Below the pieces are notes generated by a model. The model saw nothing but the letters and a program-made list of their open reading frames with translations. It had not been told where the DNA came from and did no database searches. Shown one piece after another: positions 9,079-17,325 of a stretch of DNA of 64,000 nucleotides. The translations under genes and the position numbers were made by a program. Source of the DNA: a bacterium (lineage in GTDB: Bacteria > Myxococcota_A > Bradymonadia > Bradymonadales > Bradymonadaceae); the NCBI GenBank assembly GCA_030427705.1, contig JAUIBR010000031.1, positions 1 to 64,000 on the forward strand, written 5' to 3'. Each line of letters begins with the position of its first letter. Within the stretch, counting starts at the first letter, position 1.

Positions 9079-10836
9079 GTGTCAGAGACGGGAACCCTAT
9101 GGATGGTGGACGACCAGAAAGAACTTCTGGATGCGCTGTCTGGTGTGTTTTCCGACGCCGGATTCCGATTCACGGGCTTTGAAGATCCTCTGGAGCTGCT
9201 CGCGGCACTCGAATCGCGGCCTGGTCCTGACCTATTTGTGGTCGACCTTAACCTGCCAAACCTCAATGGTGTTCAGCTGATTAAACGTCTTCGGGAGCGT
9301 CCCGAAACGGAATCGACGCCTGTTGTGGTCGTGACGGCGATGTCCAGTGAGAGCAGCGTACTTAATGCATTCAAGGCGGGCGCGAACGACGTTATTCGCA
9401 AACCGTTTGGCATGTCTGAGCTGCTGGCGCGAATCACCTGGCAGATGACGCGGCGGTCTGAGCTCGCCGCGTTGAAGCGACAGAATCACGACCTCCATGC
9501 GATGACGCAGTTGGCCAAGACTCTGAGTACCGGGCGGGCGCTGCCTTATATGTTGCGTGACATGATCGACGTCGCGAAGGACACGCTCGAGTTGGTGCGT
9601 GTGTCGGTCTACCTGGTCGATCCGGGTTCTGGCGACTTGCACCGCGCGTTGCCGTCCGACCCCTCACGCAACGAGGGTTCGCCCAACATGACGTTGAGCA
9701 TTCGCGGCTTCGCAAAGTTGTCGGATACGATTGCCAAGCGTGAGCCCGCGCTCTTTGGTGTTGAGGACACGGATAAGCTTTTTGAACTCATGGGTGGGAT
9801 GCCCCCAACGACGAGTCCGGACCGAAGCTCAGCGGTGTTCCCAATGCTCGATCATGACGAATTCGTGGGCATTTTGGTGTTGATCTCGGATTCGCCTAAG
9901 GTCTGCCAATCCAACCGTGAGAAGTCGATCGCAAACATCGTCAGCGACCTTGCGGCGATCGCCGTAGGTTCGGCGCAGCGCGAAACGAAGGTGGAGGTCA
10001 AGGAGCCGCCACAAACGCGTTCACTTTCTATCGGGCCGACGGACGAGTTGGTTAGCGGAATTGTCGAGAGCAGTCCGAACGCCATCGTAGCGGCAGATAG
10101 CAGCGGGAAGATCGTCGTTTTCAACAAAGCTGCCGTGAACGTCCTGGGATGGTCGCGAAACGAGGCTATCGGCGCCGACGTGCGGCTTCTGTACCCGGAG
10201 GGTGGGGCTGAACGAATCATGCACATGCTTCGAAGTGCGAATTTCGGCGGGGTGGGGCGGCTTGAGCCACATCCGGTGGTGTTGCTCGACCGCGATAAGA
10301 ACGAGATTCCCGTCGAGATTTCCGCCGCGATCGTTCGAGATATTGACGGCAATGAAGCTGCAACAGTCGGTATCTTCACGGATATGCGCTCACGTCTTCA
10401 GATGGAAGAGCGGCTCGAAGAAGCCAATCAAAATCTCGAGGAGTCTCGGCGTCAGGTGGTGGCTGCAGAACTTGCAGGCGCCGCAGCGCATGAGCTGAAC
10501 CAGCCGCTGACGTCGCTGCTCGGCTACGCCGAGATGTTACGCAAAAAGGTGGGGGAAGAATCGGACCTGAGACGGCCAGTCGACAAGATTTGGACGGAAG
10601 CGTCTCGGGTTGCTGACATCGTCCGAAAAATTGGCCGAATCACGGAGTACCGCACGAAAGAATATGTCGGTGGTACCCGAATTGTGGATCTTGACCAGAG
10701 TTCAGACGTCGAGGATTTGACAGGGTTGGAAGACGGCGTCATAGAGCACGCCATCGAGGAAGAGGACCCGAGCCTCACCGCAGAATACAATCGCACTAAG
10801 ATTCCGGGTGTGACCGACTTGGATTCAAAGAAGTAA
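9079..10836 (+). CDS. Receiver-GAF-PAS-HisKA hybrid protein lacking an ATPase domain
   Basis: Signal-transduction protein of 585 residues. Order: receiver domain (about 5-125) with acidic pocket D11/D12, phospho-acceptor D56, T86 and K108; GAF-like domain (about 150-305); PAS domain (about 330-440) starting at IVESSPNAIVAAD; a helical linker; HisKA dimerisation helix with AAAHELNQPLTS and phospho-acceptor His at about 471. After the HisKA helices there are only about 60 residues, acidic and without N, G1 or G2 boxes, so no HATPase_c domain is present. The GTG start has a GGGAG site 5-6 bases upstream. Two bases separate it from the complete kinase gene downstream, which may phosphorylate it in trans or in a heterodimer. 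Confidence 0.85.
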   Translation: MSETGTLWMVDDQKELLDALSGVFSDAGFRFTGFEDPLELLAALESRPGPDLFVVDLNLPNLNGVQLIKRLRERPETESTPVVVVTAMSSESSVLNAFKAGANDVIRKPFGMSELLARITWQMTRRSELAALKRQNHDLHAMTQLAKTLSTGRALPYMLRDMIDVAKDTLELVRVSVYLVDPGSGDLHRALPSDPSRNEGSPNMTLSIRGFAKLSDTIAKREPALFGVEDTDKLFELMGGMPPTTSPDRSSAVFPMLDHDEFVGILVLISDSPKVCQSNREKSIANIVSDLAAIAVGSAQRETKVEVKEPPQTRSLSIGPTDELVSGIVESSPNAIVAADSSGKIVVFNKAAVNVLGWSRNEAIGADVRLLYPEGGAERIMHMLRSANFGGVGRLEPHPVVLLDRDKNEIPVEISAAIVRDIDGNEAATVGIFTDMRSRLQMEERLEEANQNLEESRRQVVAAELAGAAAHELNQPLTSLLGYAEMLRKKVGEESDLRRPVDKIWTEASRVADIVRKIGRITEYRTKEYVGGTRIVDLDQSSDVEDLTGLEDGVIEHAIEEEDPSLTAEYNRTKIPGVTDLDSKK

Positions 10837-10838
10837 AT

Positions 10839-12665
10839 GTGCCGGTAATGAAGCAGTTAGACTACCAAGACATTTTCAAACGCCTGCCTGAGCCCGTTGC
10901 AATCTGCGACGAAAACGGTTTCGTTCTGTCGTTGAACCACTCGGCTGAACGATTCCTCGGCCCGATTCCTGGCAAGCGATTGCGGCTCATCATCACGTCG
11001 CGCGAGACCGTGCGGCAAATGCGGATGGACCAAGGGCTTCAGGAGTTTTTCCTGGCCGAAGTTCGGGTCGAGAACGCAAGCCGAACCACCGTGTCATTGT
11101 CGTTGCTTGAGCTTGAGTCCGGAGGCTTTCGAGTCGCGTTTGCGCAAACGAATCAGCCTTCGTCGACCCCCGGCGTTCAGCTGCTTGAGTCGATCATCAA
11201 TATCAACCGCCACCTGCCGCTCTTTAAGAAGGCTGACAAGATCGTGGCACTGTTTGCCTCGTCGTTTGGTGAAGTGTTCCCAGAGTATGGTTTTACGCTG
11301 GTCGTACACGGATCCAATGCAACTGAGTATCGACATCGAGCTTGGGATGCGGAGTTTCAGGAAGTGGCAATCGACGAGATGTCGGCGCCGTTGGTAACCG
11401 AGTCTGAATTCCATTGGTCGGGGACGTCGCGCGGGTATCGTTTGGATATGCACCTGGCGTCGGGACTTGACGGCTATCTGCAGATCGAACGCCAGGCGGA
11501 CAAGAAGTTCTCGGTGGGTGAGCGTGAGGCATTTGAGACCTTTGCGCAGCAACTGGGCTTCGCAATCTCTCGATTGAAGAGTGAATCGACCAACGATGAA
11601 GTTAGTGTTGTCGCCCCGATCATCGACCAGCTCGATGCCGTCGTGATCGTGTGCGACTCGCGACGTCGAATTCGTGTTGCGAACCGAACATTTGAGTCTT
11701 TGGTCAACGATTCAGACGTGGTTGGGCGCGATATCCTCGAGTTCTTCGCGGAAAGCAGCCAAACCAAATTGCGCACGAGCGCAGCTTCGGTGATGGGCAG
11801 TGGCGGTGTAGAGAGCTTTGATGCCGCGCTCGTGAACAGCATGGGGACCTCATCAAGTCAGGTCATTCTGAAGATGCAGGTCGCCCCTAATCGCGCGGGA
11901 CACGACGCAACGTCTTCAACAAATGGGTTCATTATCACCGGTCAGACGACCGAGATGAGCATTGTTGAGCTTGAGGAGCGACTCTCTCGGGCCGAGCATT
12001 TGATGAACCTGGGCCAGTTGGCAACGGGCGTCGCGCACGAGCTGAAGAATCCCCTGACCTCTATCCTGAACTACGCCGACTACCTGCTCCGAAAGTATGA
12101 TGACAGCGTGTTCGAAGAGCGGGACCGGCATCGGCTGCGACGAATCATCGAAGGTGTGGAGCACATCGACGCGTTTGTGCATGACCTGATGACCCTTGCT
12201 CGGCCAAATGAAGGCGAGTGGGGCGAGCTTGATGTCCACCGCGTCATCAAGGAATCCGCTGCGCTGGCGGAAGTTCAATTGAGTCAGAATCAAGTCACGA
12301 CCGTCTTCAGTTTTGGTGAGCCAGCGCTGATACACGGCGCCCACGGCCAGATTTCGCAGGTGTTCGTGAATCTCTTCACTAACGCAGCCAATGCGATGAA
12401 GAACGGGGGACACATTCACGTGTCGACGTTGCTTCAGGATGGGTTCGTGGTGTGCGCGGTTGAAGATGATGCCGGTGGAATGGCCCCCGAGGTCGTCGAG
12501 CAGATTTTTGAGCCTTTCTTTACGACGCGCGACCAGAACGGCGGAACCGGGCTTGGGCTGGCCATCGTCAGGGAAATCGTGAATCGCCATCGTGGTCGTA
12601 TCGAGGTGGATTCGGAGCTTGGTCGGGGCACATGCTTTACGCTATGGCTTCCCGAGGTTGAGTGA
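10839..12665 (+). CDS. PAS-GAF-PAS sensor histidine kinase
   Basis: A 608-residue kinase with no obvious membrane segment, so probably cytosolic. Order: PAS (about 8-110, LPEPVAICDENGFVLSLN), a GAF-like middle part (about 115-245), a second PAS (about 260-375), HisKA with ATGVAHELKNPLTS and phospho-acceptor H400, and a complete HATPase_c domain with FVNLFTNAANAM (N box), EDDAGGM (G1) and GGTGLGLAIV (G2). The start is the GTG at 10839, or the ATG three codons on. No response regulator with an output domain is next to it, so its partner may be the receiver of the upstream protein or the stand-alone receiver at 14191. Confidence 0.92.
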   Translation: MPVMKQLDYQDIFKRLPEPVAICDENGFVLSLNHSAERFLGPIPGKRLRLIITSRETVRQMRMDQGLQEFFLAEVRVENASRTTVSLSLLELESGGFRVAFAQTNQPSSTPGVQLLESIININRHLPLFKKADKIVALFASSFGEVFPEYGFTLVVHGSNATEYRHRAWDAEFQEVAIDEMSAPLVTESEFHWSGTSRGYRLDMHLASGLDGYLQIERQADKKFSVGEREAFETFAQQLGFAISRLKSESTNDEVSVVAPIIDQLDAVVIVCDSRRRIRVANRTFESLVNDSDVVGRDILEFFAESSQTKLRTSAASVMGSGGVESFDAALVNSMGTSSSQVILKMQVAPNRAGHDATSSTNGFIITGQTTEMSIVELEERLSRAEHLMNLGQLATGVAHELKNPLTSILNYADYLLRKYDDSVFEERDRHRLRRIIEGVEHIDAFVHDLMTLARPNEGEWGELDVHRVIKESAALAEVQLSQNQVTTVFSFGEPALIHGAHGQISQVFVNLFTNAANAMKNGGHIHVSTLLQDGFVVCAVEDDAGGMAPEVVEQIFEPFFTTRDQNGGTGLGLAIVREIVNRHRGRIEVDSELGRGTCFTLWLPEVE

Positions 12666-13372
12666 GTGACACGATGATTGACCTTCAGATCTACATCATT
12701 GGCTTTTCGGCGGTTTCACTCGTGCTGTTGTTGGGGTGGATGTCTTCGGCTTGGGAGACTCGCCGGGCCGCACGCGGCATGGCTGAGGCCCGCAAACGCT
12801 ATGATGAAGGTGACATGGAAGTGGTCGCGGTTCGCGATCTCTATGGCGCGAGGTTGGTCGAATTCGAGGGTTCCGAACACGAATATGCGGACTCATTCGA
12901 GGTCTGTGAGGCGGGCGAGGATTCCTACACGCGCGTGATGGTGGACTTTCCGAGCCATGTTTCTGTGCCACTCACGCTGATGAAAGAGTCGTCAGACGAG
13001 ATCTACAAGAAGCTGTTGGCGCTGCGGGAGCTTGAAATCGGAGACGAGGCATTCGACGACATGTTCCTTATCCTCGCCCATGATCGCGTTGAGTTTGAGG
13101 CATATGTCAGTGACGAGATTCGCGCGCAGCTATTGGACTTGGCGCCGGACGTTGATGAGTTGAAGCTCGGCTCCGACGGAATCTTTTTGCAGTGCAACCG
13201 GGTGTTGAATCAGGACCAATTGCAGGATGTGCTCGCGCGAGCGCACAAGGTAGCGGTGACGTACTTCGAACATGCAACCTCGGTTGATGCAGAGCGGCTT
13301 GCTGCTTTGGAGAAGGAAGCGTCTCGCCAGCACGACGAAGGGCATTTTGGACTGCACGCTCGCGATCTATGA
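12662..13372 (+). CDS. Hypothetical protein with one N-terminal membrane helix
   Basis: A 236-residue protein that I do not recognise. One hydrophobic helix (about residues 9-27) is followed by a cytosolic, strongly acidic alpha/beta part rich in Glu and Asp. The GTG start overlaps the stop of the kinase gene by four bases (GTGA); an ATG four codons downstream is the alternative. This coupling suggests it belongs to the signalling operon. It is followed by the tRNA-Cys gene on the opposite strand. Confidence 0.6.
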   Translation: MSDTMIDLQIYIIGFSAVSLVLLLGWMSSAWETRRAARGMAEARKRYDEGDMEVVAVRDLYGARLVEFEGSEHEYADSFEVCEAGEDSYTRVMVDFPSHVSVPLTLMKESSDEIYKKLLALRELEIGDEAFDDMFLILAHDRVEFEAYVSDEIRAQLLDLAPDVDELKLGSDGIFLQCNRVLNQDQLQDVLARAHKVAVTYFEHATSVDAERLAALEKEASRQHDEGHFGLHARDL

Positions 13373-13390
13373 GCCATCAAACTGATCCAA

Positions 13391-13427
13391 CAAAAAACGG
13401 CCTGGAAGTTGAACTTCCAGACCGTTT
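13391..13427 (-). terminator. Intrinsic terminator after tRNA-Cys
   Basis: Read on the minus strand, a hairpin with two stacked stems (AAACGG/CCGTTT outside and CTGGAAG/CTTCCAG inside, one mismatch between) is followed by six T residues. It lies a few bases beyond the 3' end of the tRNA and could also end transcription coming from the plus-strand operon, although there the T tract is short. Confidence 0.8.
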
Positions 13428-13429
13428 AG

Positions 13430-13500
13430 AGGCGGCGACCGGATTCGAACCGGTGATCAAGGCTTTGCAGGCCCTTGCCTTACCACTTGGCTACGCCGCC
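13430..13500 (-). tRNA. tRNA-Cys (anticodon GCA)
   Basis: Read on the minus strand the sequence folds into a standard cloverleaf: acceptor stem GGCGGCG paired with CGCCGCC, a D arm with AGCC and a GG-containing loop, an anticodon loop CTGCAAA giving anticodon GCA, and a T arm with GGTTCGAATCC. The discriminator base is T (U73), which is the usual identity element of tRNA-Cys. The CCA end is not encoded. An intrinsic terminator follows directly. Confidence 0.95.
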
Positions 13501-13535
13501 AAAAAGGACGGGATAGCTATCATGGCCCATTTGGG

Positions 13536-14084
13536 GTGTCAACGCTGATGGAAGTTTTGGTCGCAATATTGGGCGCGTTTGTGTTCCTCGGGATCATCGG
13601 CGCCGTGGGTTATCGCAACCGTGTTTCCGCGCAAATCCTTGAGCTTCAATCGGAACATACGACCAATCTGAAGGCGCTCACGGTCGACGGTGAAAAACGG
13701 GTCGAACGAATCGAACGCGCTGCCAAGAAAGAACAAGAGCGAGCAGAACAGGGGTTCGCGAAAGATTTGTTGCCGGTTTTAGACGCATTAGATTCAGCAT
13801 CTAAAATTGGTCCCGATGCGGACCGCGCAGTCGTGCTTGAGGGTCTTGCCTTGGTCGGTCAGTCGTTCCATCGCGTCCTCTCCGAGCACGATATCGAGTC
13901 GATCTGTCCGAGCCCCGAAGATGTGTTTGACCCGCAGATTCACGAGGCCGTCGACCTTCGTGATGGTTTTGAAAAGAACCAAATTGTCGAGTGTCTTCGG
14001 CCTGGATATCAGCAAGGCGATGACGTTCTGAGGCCGGCCATGGTGGCGGTTGGCAGCGGTCAAATCCAAGATGAAGAAGAATAA
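13536..14084 (+). CDS. Membrane-anchored GrpE-like protein
   Basis: A 182-residue protein with a hydrophobic helix at the N-terminus (VLVAILGAFVFLGIIGAVGY, about 7-26), a charged coiled coil, then a GrpE-type core: KDLLPVLDALDSA, GLALVGQSFHRVL, DVFDPQIHEAVD and RPGYQQGDDVLRPAMVAV. GrpE releases ADP from DnaK; normal GrpE is soluble. This one would be tethered to the inner membrane with the exchange domain in the cytosol, so it could place DnaK at the membrane. The canonical grpE is at 18433. The start may be this GTG or the ATG at 13548; neither has a good ribosome-binding site. Confidence 0.75.
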   Translation: MSTLMEVLVAILGAFVFLGIIGAVGYRNRVSAQILELQSEHTTNLKALTVDGEKRVERIERAAKKEQERAEQGFAKDLLPVLDALDSASKIGPDADRAVVLEGLALVGQSFHRVLSEHDIESICPSPEDVFDPQIHEAVDLRDGFEKNQIVECLRPGYQQGDDVLRPAMVAVGSGQIQDEEE

Positions 14085-14110
14085 AGTGGGAAATTCGCGC
14101 AAATAGCGAA

Positions 14111-14139
14111 TTGACCGACCCGCCAACCACAAATAAGGT
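14111..14139 (+). promoter_or_regulatory. Candidate promoter with upstream inverted repeat
   Basis: TTGACC and TAAGGT hexamers are separated by 17 bases in the gap before the receiver gene at 14191. Just upstream, AATTCGC (14092-14098) and GCGAATT (14106-14112) form a perfect 7-base inverted repeat that overlaps the -35 hexamer, and a third AATTCGC lies at 14153-14159. This could be an operator; no regulator can be named. Confidence 0.4.
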
Positions 14140-14190
14140 GGTGTCAGACCGTAATTCGCGGACATTTTGACCTCGGCGAGGAGTGTGGAC

Positions 14191-14565
14191 ATGGAGGTGA
14201 GCCGCAAGGTGATGGTCTTGGATGAAAACATCCTGGACGTCATGGAGGCCGAAAAACACCTCACGGAGGGAGGGTACGACGTTGTTTCTTTGTCATCGCC
14301 GAATGGTGCGTTGTCGAAGATCGATTACGAACGTCCTGAAATCCTTCTTCTGGATATCACGATGCCACGTCTAAATGTGGCTGACCTACTCGAAAGCCTC
14401 CGTGCATCGGAGGAATACGAGGATTTGGTTATCGTGTTGTTTAGTGACATGGATGCCGAGCAGCTTCAAAAGCTGTGCATCGAAAACGACATCAATGGCT
14501 ACTTCTGTAAGTCGATGGACGTGACTCAGATCGCGGCGTTTTTGGACAACTTCTACGAATTCTAA
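14191..14565 (+). CDS. Stand-alone response regulator receiver domain
   Basis: A single receiver domain of 124 residues with no output domain. The phosphorylation pocket is intact: D11/E12, phospho-acceptor D55 in ILLLDITMPR, S85 in place of the usual Thr and K107 in YFCKSMD. The start was set at the ATG at 14191 because GAGGAG lies 8 bases upstream; the frame is open to a TTG at 14167. Proteins of this kind act by contacting a partner, as CheY and DivK do. The kinases at 9079-12665 are possible partners. It lies 47 bases upstream of the glycosyltransferase-like gene. Confidence 0.85.
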   Translation: MEVSRKVMVLDENILDVMEAEKHLTEGGYDVVSLSSPNGALSKIDYERPEILLLDITMPRLNVADLLESLRASEEYEDLVIVLFSDMDAEQLQKLCIENDINGYFCKSMDVTQIAAFLDNFYEF

Positions 14566-14612
14566 TGGCCGGCGCTAGGCGGGCCTAAACCCACTACCGA
14601 GCGAGGCAATCG

Positions 14613-16226
14613 ATGACGGAAAACGGGGATACGACGCAAACGAACGTTTGGATCTTGGTCGACCAGCGCGCAAAAGCGAAGACGTTCGAGTCCGTCGCGC
14701 ATCATCTGGACGACGCCGGAATCAAGTCAGAGATTGTCACCATTACCGAGGTATTCGGTACCGTTGCGAAAGGTGCCATCGCCGGCGGCGCCGAGCGCCT
14801 GCTGCGGGGCTTGCGTGTGGCGATGAAAGGGCGAAACGACGAGGACCTTGTCGGTGCTGTACGTCGTGCACGTCCCGACGTCCTGGCGATCACCGATGCC
14901 CGCTACGTCCGCGGCCTGTCGCTGCTGGAGAGCCTAACCGGCCTTTCCATGCTGCAGGTCGGCATTTTCGCAGATTATGATTTCAACCCAGATTGGACTC
15001 GGTCGGGCGTGCAAGCCTTCGTTGTCCCGCATGAATCCTATCGTGCGCGGTTGGCGAAAGCGGGCGTTGATGCCGAGCGTGTCGTCGTCGCAGGTCCAGC
15101 AATTCAAGGTGGCTTCGCTCGTGATTTGGATCGAGCCGCAGAGCGCGAATCATTCGGCTTTGGTGACGATGTCGTGGTTTTGGTTCGTGGGAACAGCATC
15201 GAATCAACCGCATTGGATAAGCTCGTGTTTCAGTCGACGCTCACCGAGACAGAAGCCCGATTTATTTTCCATCACGACGGGGATGCGGCGACGGCTAGTG
15301 CGCTGCGTAAATCGGCCGACCAGTATGGGCTGAAGGCGCTGATGTTTGGCAATGTCAGCGATCTGGAACGTTATGTTTTGGCGGCTGATGTCGTTATCGC
15401 GGGACCCGATGATCCTTATGTGCCAGAGATCGTCGCACTGGATCGTCCGTTGCTCTTTGTTGGAGACGAAGCGACCGCGGCGCATCAGGTCGATTTTCTT
15501 GTCGACCAGGGCGCGGCCACCCATATCGCGGATTTGTTGAAGTTCGGTCCTGAGTTTGATCGCTTCGTTGGCGAGGAATCGCTGAAGGCCGCATCTGAAG
15601 CGGCAGCGGAGATCTCGACTACGTCAGGGAGCAAGGATGTCGCTGACGCCATCGCGCTTGCGTTCGAGAAGCGCGATGAGTGGCAAACAGTGGCGACACC
15701 GCCACCGTCCGAAGATGCCCCGGATGACTCGGAAGCGCCGCCCAATAGCGCATTTGAGGTCATTGGCTCCGGCAACTCGACTTCGTCGACAGACAACGAC
15801 GAACGCGATCGAGACGAAGACCAAGATTTCAGTGGAATCTCGCGTGCGGAGGCGAAAGAACAGCTCGCCGGTCTTATTATGATGGAGCGCGATGTTGAGC
15901 GTCGGCTTGATGAGCTTGAGCGCAATCAGGAGCGATGGCGAAATCGGCTAGAGCTTGCCCGAGAATGGAACGAAGACGACCTCGCCAGTGAGGCCGAAGG
16001 CATTCTTCGCGGTTATATGTCCGAGAGCGACGATGTCGCGCGTGAACTCGATGGCATTCGCCGACAAAAGGACAAGCTCAAGTCTGCGGCCCGGGGCGAA
16101 GTCCAGGATGACGATGCACCGGATTCAGACCACCTCAACGAAATCGAAAACCGGTTTCGAAAGATGGAAATCGATAGCGATTTGAAGGGTCTGAAAGACC
16201 GAATACGCAAGGAGCTTGGCGAGTAG
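14613..16226 (+). CDS. GT-B glycosyltransferase-like domain fused to a coiled coil
   Basis: A 537-residue protein in two parts. The first 340 residues look like a GT-B enzyme of the MurG / MGDG-synthase type: a Rossmann-like start (NVWILVDQ), alternating helices and strands, a D-Y-D-x-x-x-x-W motif, the FVVPHESYRARLAKAGV segment and a strand ending in VVVAGPAI. The sugar-donor motif of the second half is not obvious, so activity is uncertain. Residues about 345-400 are acidic and of low complexity; the last 135 residues are a charged coiled coil. There is no membrane helix. The next gene encodes an LPG-synthase-type membrane protein, which fits a role in envelope lipids. Confidence 0.5.
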   Translation: MTENGDTTQTNVWILVDQRAKAKTFESVAHHLDDAGIKSEIVTITEVFGTVAKGAIAGGAERLLRGLRVAMKGRNDEDLVGAVRRARPDVLAITDARYVRGLSLLESLTGLSMLQVGIFADYDFNPDWTRSGVQAFVVPHESYRARLAKAGVDAERVVVAGPAIQGGFARDLDRAAERESFGFGDDVVVLVRGNSIESTALDKLVFQSTLTETEARFIFHHDGDAATASALRKSADQYGLKALMFGNVSDLERYVLAADVVIAGPDDPYVPEIVALDRPLLFVGDEATAAHQVDFLVDQGAATHIADLLKFGPEFDRFVGEESLKAASEAAAEISTTSGSKDVADAIALAFEKRDEWQTVATPPPSEDAPDDSEAPPNSAFEVIGSGNSTSSTDNDERDRDEDQDFSGISRAEAKEQLAGLIMMERDVERRLDELERNQERWRNRLELAREWNEDDLASEAEGILRGYMSESDDVARELDGIRRQKDKLKSAARGEVQDDDAPDSDHLNEIENRFRKMEIDSDLKGLKDRIRKELGE

Positions 16227-16233
16227 CCACTCG

Positions 16234-17265
16234 ATGCGTCGCCTGATCCTTTACACATTCGCTGCGATTCTCATTGGTGGTGCTTTTCTCTACCTTGCAG
16301 CGCGCGAGCTTCCGTTCTCGGAAGTCGGTGACTACTTCTCCAACTCAGCTGATTTTGGGCACCTTGCGACGTGGAGCGCGGTCTTTGTTTTTGCGTACGC
16401 TGTCTGTCACGCGGCGCGAGTTCTTCGTTGGTACTATCTTGTTTACCCAATCGACGCCGACGTCGACGCCAAGATCGTCCACCGGGTCTGCTTGGTGGGC
16501 CTGTCAGCAATCCTGGTCCTGCCGTTGCGATTGGGCGAGTTTGTGCGTCCCTTCATGCTCAGTCGCAAGACCACAATTCCCATGTCGGCGGCGCTAGGGA
16601 CGGCAGTGGTGGAGCGGGTCGTGGATGGACTCACGATCACGGGGTTGTTGTTCATCACGCTGGCTACGTACGATGGGTCCGCAGACACCGGCTCGGTCCG
16701 GCTTCTGGGGGCGGTAAGTGCGGCCATCTTCATCCCCGCGCTCGTGGTCTCAATCGTGGCCTATTGGCGTCGCGAGTGGACGGTGTCGTTAGTCCGAAGG
16801 CTCGTCGGGATTGTCTCGACCAAGCTGGCCGACAAGCTGGCCGGATTGCTCGACGCATTCATCGTCGGATTTCGTTCGCTGGCCGAAGGTGCCAGCCTAT
16901 CTAAGTTTCTGGGCCTGACGGTGGTTTATTGGGTGTCCAATGCAGGCTCCATGTGGATTTTTGCGCACTATGGATTTGGTTTCGAAATCGATCTTTGGCA
17001 GACGGTGACGGTCCTGGCGGTGCTGGTCGTTGGCATCATGATTCCTGCAGGGCCAGGAATGGCCGGCAATTTTCAGTATTTCCTCTTGCTGGGCATGGGG
17101 CTCTTCGTCGCAGTGGAAGGTACGGAGGCTGCCGGCAAACTTGGTGCATTGGGAGCAGCGATGCACGTTTTGCAGTTCATCGTCATCCTAGTACCGGGCC
17201 TGATGGTGTTGGTGTCGGATCCTGAGTCGTGGCGGGCAATTAAGGACCGTGCACTGCAAAGCTAG
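16234..17265 (+). CDS. Lysylphosphatidylglycerol synthase TM region / UPF0104 family membrane protein
   Basis: A polytopic protein of about 343 residues with seven to eight membrane helices. Family features are the ARVLRWYYL motif in the first cytosolic loop, LPLRLGEFVRPFML, a TAVVERVVDG segment and the C-terminal IPAGPGMAGNFQ motif. Such domains act as flippases or as the membrane half of MprF-like enzymes; no catalytic synthase domain is attached. The start was set at the ATG at 16234; an in-frame TTG overlaps the end of the upstream gene. It probably works with the glycosyltransferase-like protein encoded just upstream. Confidence 0.85.
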   Translation: MRRLILYTFAAILIGGAFLYLAARELPFSEVGDYFSNSADFGHLATWSAVFVFAYAVCHAARVLRWYYLVYPIDADVDAKIVHRVCLVGLSAILVLPLRLGEFVRPFMLSRKTTIPMSAALGTAVVERVVDGLTITGLLFITLATYDGSADTGSVRLLGAVSAAIFIPALVVSIVAYWRREWTVSLVRRLVGIVSTKLADKLAGLLDAFIVGFRSLAEGASLSKFLGLTVVYWVSNAGSMWIFAHYGFGFEIDLWQTVTVLAVLVVGIMIPAGPGMAGNFQYFLLLGMGLFVAVEGTEAAGKLGALGAAMHVLQFIVILVPGLMVLVSDPESWRAIKDRALQS

Positions 17266-17325
17266 GCGTTGCTCCTCGTGGCGCCGTTTGGTAACTTCCT
17301 GCAACCAATCCACACGTGAATCAAA

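Noticed and set aside
9600-10800. Frameshift that would restore an ATPase domain to the first kinase
   Set aside because: No HATPase motifs (N, G1, G2 boxes) were found in other frames before the next gene, which starts two bases on, so the lack of the domain looks genuine.
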